A program made the position numbers and the translations under genes. Below are positions 1 through 10,482 of a stretch of 64,000 nt of DNA, one piece after another. Every line of letters begins with the position of its first letter. The first letter of the stretch is position 1. Source of the stretch: Amphibalanus amphitrite (lineage: Eukaryota; Arthropoda; Thecostraca; Balanomorpha; Balanidae); the NCBI RefSeq assembly GCF_019059575.1, contig NW_024881781.1, positions 186,001 through 250,000 of the forward strand. The letters are read 5' to 3'. The notes under the pieces were generated by a model, which saw only the letters and a program-made list of their open reading frames with translations, was not told the DNA's origin and did not search any database.

Positions 1-352
1 ATAATCTCAAAGGGCGGGTGCTCGGTAGCCGGTCAGCAGCCGTACCCCTGATCAGATTAGGCATACGTCAGCGCCACGAGTCTACAGCTTCCGGCCAGTC
101 ATGCTATCCATGGATCAGCTCACCATGAAGGTTACAGCAGTTTGGCAGTGAAAATCTTCCTCTTTCCTCTTTTCATTGGGACTATCATTAGATAATTTAA
201 CTCAAATTCCATCAGCATCGTCTGGTGGTAGCATCATGCAGTCGGCGTGCGAAATAACTTTGATGAGTATATACAAATATCAGAACACATAAGCTGTTTT
301 TATTTTACTTAAATATACACTGTAAACCAAATCTACAAGTTGGCTCCTTGTT

Positions 353-665
353 ACAAGTTTGGTTCCAATTCGCATAGGCGTCACCTTGTCGATACCTTGT
401 CGATTCACCAACCCCAGGCTTGTTGGCCAACAAACTAACAGTTTGTCTACAAGTTTGGTTCCAATTCGCATAGGCGTCACCTTGTCGATACCTTGTCGAT
501 TCACCAACCCCAGGCTTGTTGGCCAACAAACTAACAGTTTGTCTACAAGTTTGGTTCCAATTCGCATAGGCGTCACCTTGTTGAGTACTAGTCTGGGCCT
601 TGTGGACCTACCAACTTCTTGATAGGCATAGTCGTTTCCTTGTCGGTTCACCAACCCCTGGTTTG
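353..665. repeat. 96-bp tandem repeat, about three copies
   Basis: Copies begin at 353, 449 and 545 with ACAAGTTTGGTTCCAATTCG. The first two are essentially identical across 96 bp; the third diverges after about 40 bp. A partial copy seems to precede the array near 332. The open frames across it are products of the repetition. Confidence 0.9.
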
Positions 666-814
666 TTGATGAACTAGCCTTTGACTGTGCATTGCTAGCT
701 TACAAATTGTCATCAAGTAAGTGTACTAACGCTCTGTTCGAACTTGTTCTTCCTTACAATCGCTTTGTTTGCGTTGATAACCTCAAGAACTTACGATTCG
801 CGTTCGTTTTCAAT

Positions 815-1265
815 TGCCACGATACCGATTCAGGAAATAATTTCTATACGGACAGGTTATTTTTTGGCTGGAAGTGGTGCACAAAACCATGACTGGCATC
901 AGTTATTGCTCAAAGGCTTGCGCTAACCAGAAACGAAATACTAATTGGTTATATAATCAATGAATGCATACACCACATCCATTCGGAAGTTTCTGGAATC
1001 ATTAGTATTTATTACGGTCACGTAATTAATACTATTGACTGGAGACAATGCCGAGTGCATATTTTCGAATGTATGTGGTAAATGCATGAGGTAGGTATAC
1101 CCAGCAGGTATACCTATCGTGCACCGTCAACATATAAGTCTTTGAAGCAAGAACTGCTGCGTATGTGGAAGAACATGGTTTTGTGCACCGCATCAAGCCA
1201 GAAGTATAACATGCCAGTATGACGAATATTTCCTGAACATTGACCATAACAATCATGGCAGTTGC
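815..1265. repeat. Diverged foldback (inverted repeat) element
   Basis: The segment around 865-891 (GGTGCACAAAACCATG) reappears inverted at about 1173-1190. The flanking parts (TTCAGGAAATA... outside, ATACACCACATCCATTCG inside) also pair, with the axis near 1020. It looks like an old MITE or foldback; no clear target duplication was found. Confidence 0.55.
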
Positions 1266-1639
1266 ACGACCACGCAGATAATTCGAATAAATCGTGATCA
1301 CCAACCAGATTAGCTTTAACAGCCCATACATGTCCATCAGTTAAGTTAAAAATACAAAGAGTTGAATTAAAGGCAAATAAATGTATTTATATATATAAAA
1401 ACACCGACCGCAAAACATCTGCTCACATGTGCATGCACAGGTCTGGCCCACTTACATTGCGCGCGCAGGGGAAGAGAGGCGTCTCGACCGCGGGTATATG
1501 GCACGATTAGTGCGTCCCGCAGGCCAGAGGGGGCCTCACTCACAGCACGAACACCACAGTTCACAGATTTCACTTTTTACTGCACAAATGCTGGAACAGC
1601 CCTCGTCGCTGCTCCAGGCTGCACGGCGGCCGCGCGACA

Positions 1640-1740
1640 ACTGCTGGTTCGAAACCGCCGCGCCGGGGCCCGCTAACGGCTGGCGGCGACCGCTGATTGG
1701 TCCGCCAAGTCTGACGTCAGGCGCAGCTGACCATGTGTAT
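1640..1740 (-). promoter_or_regulatory. Putative GC-rich promoter with CCAAT and CRE-like boxes
   Basis: On the minus strand a full CRE palindrome (CTGACGTCAG, near 1711) is followed by ACCAATCAGCG (near 1695) and then GC-rich sequence. Farther on comes a possible donor, GTGCTGTGAGTGAGG (near 1540). This resembles a promoter and non-coding first exon reading leftwards out of the window. It is an inference only; no coding exon was recognised. Confidence 0.3.
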
Positions 1741-2071
1741 GCTGACCAGCTGACCAGTACAAGTTAGGCGCCGGTTAAATAACCATGCGGCAACAAGTTT
1801 CCAAAACTGGTAAAGAAACAAACGTTGAAACGAATGTAGAGTTGGTCTGGATACTGAGAAGTTGGTGTGCATAGTAACTATTGACTCGTAGTTGTCACCT
1901 GACAAGCAATGCACCAGACAACGGCTTGTTTAAAAAGTATCAGTTGGTAAACATACCAAGAGATGATTGGTTATATTACACAAGACTTGTCAATTTGGTT
2001 TACAGTGTAGGCACGGCTCAAGACACACCACTGGACAGTGGACATTGGTCTAAGAGACAAAACTGCTGCTG

Positions 2072-2370
2072 CACTGAAAACAATTTAACCCAAGGCTGGC
2101 GAGTAAACCGGTGTTTTACGGGTACCCCTATCCGCAACCATTTTTAACCACCCTCCCAGGAGTAGTGCTAGGTCCCATTGCGGTGTAGTCGTACTTGCTC
2201 TGAGCGGATATAACCGCTGTCAGCGAACAAGTCCGCTGAGAGCAGGGACGACTACACTGCAATGGGACCTTACTGTACTCCTGGGAGGGTGGTTAAAAAT
2301 GGTTGCGGATAGGGGTACCCGCAAAACACCGGTTTACTCGCGGGCCAATTGGGTTAAATTGTTTTCAGTG
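2072..2370. mobile_element. Palindromic MITE with CACTGAAAACA ends
   Basis: The left end CACTGAAAACAATTTAACC is matched by the inverted right end, which finishes GTTTTCAGTG. The arms run roughly 2072-2192 and 2245-2370, leaving a short loop. Related pieces lie at 10750-10800 and 14545-14636. No convincing target duplication was seen, so the superfamily is unassigned. Confidence 0.85.
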
Positions 2371-2900
2371 TGTGGGATTCTGGCTGTGAGCTAGGCTGTG
2401 CAACATACATCATTCCAAACGGCATAGTGCGTTATATCATTCGTCTGTTGCTTATTAGGTAATGTGGTTTCACTAACCGCGGTTACATGGTGAATGTAAA
2501 TGCGCATTACCAGCAGATTTGAGACGAATCCTTACCACAAAATGCGTTTGAAATGCGCACTTATAATTACTCCTGTATGTATATAACATACGTGCTGTAG
2601 TTGATGACTGCCTTCCTTTCAGTCTTTGATTTTGGTAATTGTTATCGGGTAACTGCGTCATATTCCACCCAAATCAGGTTGCTAACCCCACAACTCTGAC
2701 GAACGGCCCTAGCGACGCAAGCCTTGACGTCAGACGTCAGTGTAACTTACGATCCCGGCCGTCGGCGGCCGCCCGTCGGGTCACCGCGGTGGCGCCATCA
2801 GCTCAAAACCCGGGCTGCGGACGCCCATTTGTGAGCTGTGAGGGGCTCGACGGCAGCTCATCTGTCAGTCTGCACGGGAAGATCCAGACGATCTCAAGAC

Positions 2901-2972
2901 GGTCTCCGTGCGGTCTCAAGGCGGTCTCCGGGTGGTCTCAGGACGGTCTCCGGGTGGTCTCACGACGGTCCT
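2901..2972. repeat. 11-bp GGTCTC tandem repeat
   Basis: GGTCTC recurs every 11 bp at 2901, 2912, 2923, 2934, 2945 and 2956, with a decayed copy at 2967. Alternate units are more alike, so there is a 22-bp higher order. Open frames across it are repeat artefacts. Confidence 0.85.
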
Positions 2973-3032
2973 TGGCCGTCATCGGTTCGAACAGCGCGGC
3001 GGTTTGCAGAGTATCGCCGGCCAGGGTCAGTC

Positions 3033-4004
3033 AGCCCTTGTTACACTGCCGAATTTTGGTACACGAATGTGCACGAATATGCAAGTCATCCTATGTCGCG
3101 GACCGATTCGGGATCTTTCTTCCACGGTCTTGGCATTTCGCAGACTAGTCGGTGTCCACCGCGCGACTTTTACGGTTCGTCACGACCGCCACGAATATTT
3201 CATGAAAAAATGAAAATTTCGTGGCCGTTCGCCGAATTTATAATAAACGAACATGATCGCCAAACAGTCGCCGAGTCGCCGCCGACATGTCACTGCAGTG
3301 CGTCGACTTGTTGCCAAGGTATCGCCGACTATTCGCAACAGATTCGCCATTCATTCGCGATGTTCGCCGAATCATGGATCAGCTTCGACCCGCCCACAAA
3401 GGGGGGCCCCCACCCGTTTTCTGCAAACCGGGCTCTGTCGGCGAACTGTTCGCCTCTGTCGCTAAACTGTTCGCCGATTTCCTACACGACGTGATTCGGC
3501 GACAGGGTCGTGGCCAAAACTCGGCATTAAGGCCGTGTTACACTGCCGAATTTTGGTCACGACCCTGTCGCCGAATCACGTCGTGTAGGAAATCGGCGAA
3601 CAGTTCACCGACAGAGGCGAACAGTTCGCCGACAGAGCCCAATTTGTAGAAAACGGGTGGGGGGACCCCCTAATCGTGTGCGGGTCGAAGCTGATCCATG
3701 ATTTGGCGAACATCGCGAGTGAATGGCGAATCTGTTGCGAATAGTCGGCGATACCTTGGCAACAAGTCGGCGCACGCAGCGACATGTCGGCGGCGACTCG
3801 GCGACTGTTTGGCGATCATGTTCGTTTTTTATATGTTCGGCGAACGGCCACGAAATTTTCATTTTTCATGAAATATTCGTGGCGGTCATGACGAACCGTA
3901 AAAGTCGCGCGGTGGACACCGACTGATCTGCGAAATGCCAAGACCGTGGAAGAAAGATACCGAATCGGTCCGTGACATAGGATGACTTGCATATAACAAG
4001 GGCT
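3033..4004. mobile_element. Large (about 970 bp) foldback inverted repeat
   Basis: Arms of nearly 480 bp are arranged head to head with the axis near 3533. AGCCCTTGTTA at 3033 is mirrored at 3994-4004. The right arm lacks about 40 bp next to its outer end. The arms are rich in TTCGCCGA-type motifs and contain matching TTCATGAAAAA and GGCGATCATGTTCG segments. Several open frames over 100 codons run through on both strands, but they mirror each other and resemble no protein I know. Confidence 0.9.
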
Positions 4005-4092
4005 TAACGGATCCCGGGAGAAAAGTCTATCACAGGCTCCATAGTTAGCATTCGAAGGTGCGAAGTGAACGATGCTAATCTCTACTGCAGAA

Positions 4093-5904
4093 CAGTGTTC
4101 GCCACGGGCCCCAAAATCCCCAGCCCAGCCCGGCCCGGGCCCATGGGTTCAGAGCCCGGCCCGGCCCGTAGCCCGCTCTTGGCAAATATGTCCAAGCCCA
4201 GCCCGGCCCGGCCCGGCCCGTCAAAAATAGCAATCTAGTTATTGTCTTAGTCTATTGCTATAATAAGCATGATTGACTACACTGTTTTGAGAACAGTTCA
4301 AATTGCATGAATATTACCATGACAATCATGACTCCCTTCTTTTCAATGAATATAGTCATTTCAAGTACCTATGGCACAACTTTTAACAGTAACAGCAAGC
4401 ACCTCAGTCAATTAGGTCATGATTACACACCTATAAAAAGTTTACATGATTATATTAACTACATTCTATGAGTAAAGTCATCTTGCAAGCTGATGTGTGT
4501 GAACATTATCATGCATAATTGGTGACTCTAATGCATACTTGAAGGAAGTATTTGCAACTTACTCTATACCTACTTCCCAGCACTTACCAGCAGAAAAAAA
4601 AACTTGACTTATGGGAATTGATGAATCTGTCTGGGATTGACCTTGCTGTTAAATTCACTCCATTGATGCTGCAATATTGATATCAAAAGCCTGAGAAAGC
4701 ATACAAAATAGGTGACACTAGCTTTAGCACTGTCTTCCAAAGAAGAGAAAATCCATCCATTTATCAACAAAACTGATATAATCTATTTTCAATTCATGCC
4801 CACGTGTCAACCAAATCTCTGTGGACAACTATTATCTGCTGCTTTCCCTGCTATTTTATGTAAGGCTCTTTTCAAGATATGGATATCGCTAGCAGCGTAA
4901 GCAGAAAACATGGTAAACTTGAAATGTCATTGGGTACTTTTGCGACTTTTACGCATCATCATCATCAATTGAAAATGAGCGAACACTTCTTGATTGTCGC
5001 AGCTGCGGCTGGTAGCGATTCTGACCAATTGTATAATAAAATATATATGTTTAAGTTTTAATTTTGTTTTTCGTTCGAACTTTCAGACTTCGTGATTGAG
5101 GTTTTGTTTTTATTTGTTTTATTTTGTTTTTCACCTTGATATTTACTTAAAAAACGTATTTACTTGATATACTGTTGTGTATACTACCTAGATGCCGCCA
5201 CATAAACATAGCGCCATGATCGCAAATTTTGTTGAGAAGGGGCTGGTGTGTTGTGATTTATTTTGACAGATTTATGGACATTTAAAGAAACTTTCATCGC
5301 GAAATACTCTGTAGAATTCCTCGTTACTTACAGTGTGTTTCGTGAGTATCCTTTTAAGGTTTTGTTCGTTAAAAAGCCGTCGGTGAAGGAAAAATGACTG
5401 TGTTGGAATTGTCTCACTATCGCCATATATAAGTGTTAAACTTAATGTAGCCCTGTAGCCCATCATTGTTGAGTGGCTTCTTAGTTCTTGGAGTTGTAGT
5501 GCTAAGTAAGCTATTCTGATAACTACATTTTAACTTTTATTAACAAACTAATGATGCTAGAGATTCTCTGATCTTTTTGGTTGCGGAATTTTTATGAAAA
5601 CCCTCCTTAGTGTGACATGATGTGATATTGGATAATTCTCAAGATTCCCAAAATTCAATATCAAGTAGGTTTTCTTTCACATTGCTTAAATTTGGTTTAG
5701 TTTTAGTATTTTCCCAGTTGGTTTTGTATGCATCAGTTTCCAAATTTTCTTAAATTGACATTAGTCGCAAAACCCATAGTCCACAAAGCTCTTGGCCCGG
5801 CCCGTCCATAGCCCGTTAACTAATGATATTTGGGGGCCCGGCCCAGCCCGTAGCCCAGCCCGGCCCATGGCCCGTTGGGCTGGCCCGGCCCGTGGCGAAC
5901 ACTG
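4093..5904. mobile_element. hAT-like non-autonomous DNA transposon
   Basis: The perfect 18-bp terminal inverted repeat CAGTGTTCGCCACGGGCC is flanked by an 8-bp target duplication CTGCAGAA (4085-4092 and 5905-5912). Both CAGTG ends and an 8-bp duplication are hallmarks of the hAT superfamily. Inside each end lie subterminal GGCCCGGCCCG clusters (about 4120-4230 and 5790-5895). The AT-rich middle shows no transposase, so it was probably moved in trans. Confidence 0.88.
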
Positions 5905-5912
5905 CTGCAGAA

Positions 5913-6712
5913 CTGCTTGCTATATCAGTGTTCTCAGTTTACGTGCCGAGCCCCGAAACGAGTATATGGTACCTAAGCCTCGGGCCTAGTGAATTGACGC
6001 CCTCATACTGAGAGAAAACAGGCCAGTACCGTAACCTGTTGACAGACATTAAACAGTTTGTTGGCAAAACAACGTTTAACATAAACATTAAACACATAGC
6101 CATGAACTAAAAGATCAGATGATACTTTACTCAAATATGACGTTATGTAAATGTCTAATTTAGATGGTTCATTATTTCAGCAGACTGGGACATGCAGATC
6201 CTGTTGGAGCTTTAAACTGAGATGAAAATGTAAGTCATTCATAAAAGCTCCGGAGCCTTCAATGTTATGCTAAAATAATGTGTTGAGTATGGTTGAGTCT
6301 ATGCAAATTCGCTCCATTCGATTGCTCTGTTAAAACACATAAGACACGCCATTCAGCCAAAGTGTCAGCTTCAGTGTCAAATTCGGCTTCAGACTGTGGA
6401 TTAAAAGTTTTCCGAAATTATTAAATCCCTCAGGAACAACTGGGAACTCCCTGGGAAAGGCATGCTGGGGCCTTTTTCGTCCCAGTACTTTCACCAATGC
6501 GCAGCGCCAGTGGCCCAAGCTGTCACCTCCACTGAGCAGCGGGTATTTGTGTCCCACCGTGCACACAATGCGCCACAGCGGATACACACCTGGTCGGGCG
6601 GGTCTGGGCGGGCCATTCTGCAGCCGACACCGACAGGGCCGCCGACGGCGTACGGGCGGACGCACCACCGCACAGTGGGCCGATATGCCATTCTAGCGCG
6701 ACAGGGCCTGAA
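5913..6712. other. No feature recognised
   Basis: Mixed-composition intergenic sequence. A GC-rich stretch near 6500-6680 carries overlapping open frames on both strands that resemble no family. Confidence 0.5.
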
Positions 6713-7567
6713 TCTTCGAACGGAACCCTTGGTTTTTCGCGAGTAATTCGCGTAAAAAGCGGCCGATCGCAACGAAACTTTCAGTACCCTCGCGATAACT
6801 ACTTTTACAGCTAACCTGAAAATTTCATGACCCTGACCTTAATGATCTTTGACATGTGACCTTCTTTCGAGACCATGTTTGGCCGGAATCGCGATTCAGC
6901 GTATGTCGGCTCGCATTAGCCGCGGGTTTGCAGTCTTTTCTTGGTTTACAGCGTTCAAACATGGGATATTATGTTGCTCCCATGCATTAGGGTGGGTGTC
7001 AAGGTCACCAGAAGGTCAGGTAAGGTCATTGACCTTTGATGACCTTGGTTCACTTTTTCGAGTTTTACATGTTTCTAGGCTAGTTTTTGGAGCTGAATTC
7101 GAATCTAGCAACCATTTGAACATTTACTATGTAGCTTTGGTGCCTTCGTAACATGTTACAAAGCTGTCAGAGGCGGTTGCCACCTACTGCAAATACCCGG
7201 CAAAACCCTTACTGGTTGACCTGACCTGACCTGACCCGACCTGGCCTAAATGTATGAAGACATCATCTATGATCGTAAATAACATTATATTCGTGATCAG
7301 CACCAAAAAAAAAACATAGCAGCCACCCTTTACGACGTTCTAACAGGTCCCGATTTTCCCGACTTTTGGGTCATTGACCTGACCTGGAAGGTCAACCGAT
7401 GACCTAGGACATTACAATTGGGTATCATCAGCTTCCTCTTGTCACGGGCAACACGCTCGTCTTTTCCGCGAAGCTCTAGCTCGATCAGGGGCGAAACGGC
7501 GGGGGGGTCCAACGGACCCCTTCTATACGTTCGCGGCTGGAAAAACACCACTAGGGGCGAGGGTTAA
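6713..7567. mobile_element. AGGTCA-rich TTAA element, copy A (left end eroded)
   Basis: The right end GGGCGAGGGTTAA closes at 7567. Similarity to copy B starts near 6713 and includes AAAAAGCGGCCGATC, ACATGTTTCTAGG and GCCTTCGTAACATGTTAC. AGGTCA/TGACCT half-sites cluster at 7000-7060, 7205-7240 and 7370-7405. The expected TTAACCC left terminus is missing. Confidence 0.75.
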
Positions 7568-10281
7568 GCCAAATCTGAGGGCTTAATTCAGAAAGACCGC
7601 TAAAAGAGCAATTGAATGCACTTTTCTGCGACGATGTAGCTCTATTGGTCCCCGAGGTAAGGGCCGATTTTCGAGTAATGTTGATATATGCAACCTTTTA
7701 CCTTTGATGACCTCTGGTTACGTGACCTTTGACCTGACCTAGAAATGACTAATTACTCCATCTGGAATTTCGGGCGCTCTTTCGAATGCCACTTACTACG
7801 TGTCGCTATGTGGCCCAAGAGCCGAGTTAGAAGGGGAGTGTTCAATCAACACCTCCCGGCCCGGCGCGTTTGACGCCGAGCACCGGTCCGGCGCGGGTTG
7901 ATGTTTGGCTGCTACATCCAAAGTCGCAAAAAGTCGCAAAAAATGACTGTTGGATCTTGTAGTGCAATGAATCATTGACATGTAGCGAGATTTTCGAAGC
8001 GGTACTCTGCGGTACTTTTTTTTAAAGTCTATTTGTGTGTGACATCAATTATGTGAAATTATATTTTCGTCTTTAAATCTTTGCGGTGCCAATACATCAC
8101 CCCAAGTAAGAGTTTGCCATTTTCATGTGGTTATGTGTGTTCTGCAGACCCGGAGCTATCGTTTGATGTAGGTATATAAATGTGGAATGCCTCCTCAAAT
8201 TGTGATTGTTTTCGTGGATCAAAGATACGTTGTCGAAGAGTGCGGGGGACGAGTTCGGTCAAAACGATTCCGAAGTTCGTGTTTAAGCTGGGTTTTCGCC
8301 ATGAAATAGCAATTGTGTTGGAAAACAAAGACCACAGCAATGTAGTATGATCATTTTTGAACAAATTGGTATAGGTTTCATTGCACATCCACAAAGTTCG
8401 ATTTTTTTACTCATGTCGTGCTAGACCTGGCGATCGGCCCAGTGTGCACCGCGCCCCTGGGACGCCGATTTACGTCAGATGCTGACGATGCCCGCATTGG
8501 ACGTAATGTCTGCGTGCCAGCACGTCAATCGTACGCAGAGAACAGAGCTCTGCAGCTCGTTCGGGGATACAGTGTCATAGTAATTGGTCTATACGGAGAT
8601 AAGGTGACGCAACTATTGGAACATTGGTTTCGTGCTTATAGCTAGGGCTCCTATAACGCAGTTCACTGCTGAGAATAACTAGGAAAAGGCTTTCGATTTT
8701 AATCATCGAAAATGTCACATTTCAACAGAACCTAATTTGCAATAAAAACCAACGAGCAAATCGTTGAAACGGCGTCCTTTTTAAAGAAAACGGCTTGCAC
8801 CATCACCCTTCATGGTATGGTTGATTATTCATGCGATATTAGATTTCTTCTCATCTGAATCTGAAAATAATCAATATTACTCAAAAGTTTGATTAATGGC
8901 TTTTATTTGACTTTTCAGTAATTGACAACTAACTTCAAAGTTAGCAAGTAATTTAAGTTGGGAAACGATGTCTGTTTTATATGGAATAGTTAATCGTCAT
9001 CTCATATAAAGTCATCGCCTTAACAGACAACTTTCCATTCCCGCATAGCGCCATATAAATCGCAACTCCATTTAGTGCATGTTGGCTGAGGCCGAGGCTC
9101 CACATATAAACGCACCTAATCATTATTTTCGTTTATTTATTGTAGACCACAAATAATGAGGGCATTTGCACATATCACCGTGACAAGATTCGACTCACGA
9201 CGAACGGTAAATATAAACGTCGATGTGTTTATTATACCGTGAACAGTATCAGATACCACGCAATATTCGTCTCACTCGGAGAGTTTTGTTCCGAAAACTT
9301 GGAAGCTGGAGCAGTAAAGCGTCTGACATGGCGGTGGCCGTGCCGGCGACATTTTTCACCACTTATATCCATGGTCCAGTGATCCAGAGTGCACCTAAGT
9401 GTGCTAATTAGAGATGTGGCTAATTTCCACGGTACTGAGAAGGGAGACAGGTGTGCCTAAGCTGGGAACGACTCGATACTAGGACCGTGCCGCCACGTTT
9501 TCGCTAGATATCTTATCAAGGAAGGCGTTGAAGTGGCAGGCGGGGAACTTTGAAGATGGAAGCACTGGTCGTTTCCGGACAAAAAAAAAAGTTCTGTTTC
9601 ATCTAGACTTCCTTGTCCTGTTTTTATTCGCTTTATTATTTAGGCACAATAACTTCTACGTAACTTTTCGGGATAGTTGTGGTAACTATCCTAAGTCTAG
9701 AGAAGGGTTTGGGTCTATTTTTACGTTTAGGTACAACTGCACCATCAACGCTCAGAAAAGATTTGCCGCCGGCGAACAGGGAGACCAGTGCATGGAAGGG
9801 AGCGTATGACCACACTCTTCCAGTTCCTTTACAGTCCATTGTCATTAGCTAAAGGCTAGTCCTGAAACATACATACGATATACCTGAAACATGGATGAGG
9901 CATACATCAACAAAAAGAGGAAACACATACCTACCACAAGAGGCTGACAACTGCATCTGATTGTAGGCATAGATGCATGTACCTATCGATTTTTTTTTTT
10001 ATAAATTTAGCTCGAATGTTTGAATGGACGGATTGACAGAGCCGGAGCCCACGCTAAGCAGAGCTTGTTGCGTAGACCCCGACCCCTACCGTCCGATCGC
10101 GCAATTCCGGGTAACGGGAGAATTTTATCAGAGAAGATTATCAGATTATCAGAGAAGAAACTGAATTAAGTGTCATAACACATCTTCAGGTCCGGATGAC
10201 ATAGCGGGAGAACGGCTGCCTCCCTCCCCCACCCGCGCTCATCACTCGTCCTCAAACAGAGGACAGCCGTGTCACTGCCAT
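7568..10281. other. Gene-free region
   Basis: More TGACCT motifs lie at 7690-7745, perhaps from a further decayed element. The rest (7990-10281) is AT-rich and without recognisable coding, RNA or repeat structure. It probably includes the 3' UTR of the minus-strand methyltransferase next to 10281. Confidence 0.5.
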
Positions 10282-10482
10282 TCATTCTTTCTTCCGGGCG
10301 ACCACAAAGAAGCAGCCAGTGTGGTCCGCCATCTTGTCCAGAGGACACTGACGCGGGATCTGGTGCCACTGTTCCTCGCAGAGGCCGGTAGAACGGAGCG
10401 ACTCGCTGATCATCGAGTGTGTAAGCGACACTGACGGAAAACGCGCCTCCTCTACCAGGTAGAATGAGTTTCCTAGCGCGCC
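10282..10482 (-). CDS. N-methyltransferase exon 5 (stop codon)
   Basis: This exon encodes residues 189-254 and the TGA at 10284-10282. It begins GALGNSFYLVEE after a CCGGCAG acceptor and ends GCFFVVARKKE. The last strand and the final basic residues match the end of NNMT-like enzymes. No canonical AATAAA lies close downstream; the nearest AT-rich candidates on this strand are around 9640-9617. Confidence 0.88.
   Translation of the reverse strand, partial: GALGNSFYLVEEARFPSVSLTHSMISESLRSTGLCEEQWHQIPRQCPLDKMADHTGCFFVVARKKE

Noticed and set aside
2639-3862. Several open frames of 70-218 codons on both strands
   Set aside because: They lie in the 11-bp repeat and the large inverted repeat, mirror one another across the axis and show no known domain.
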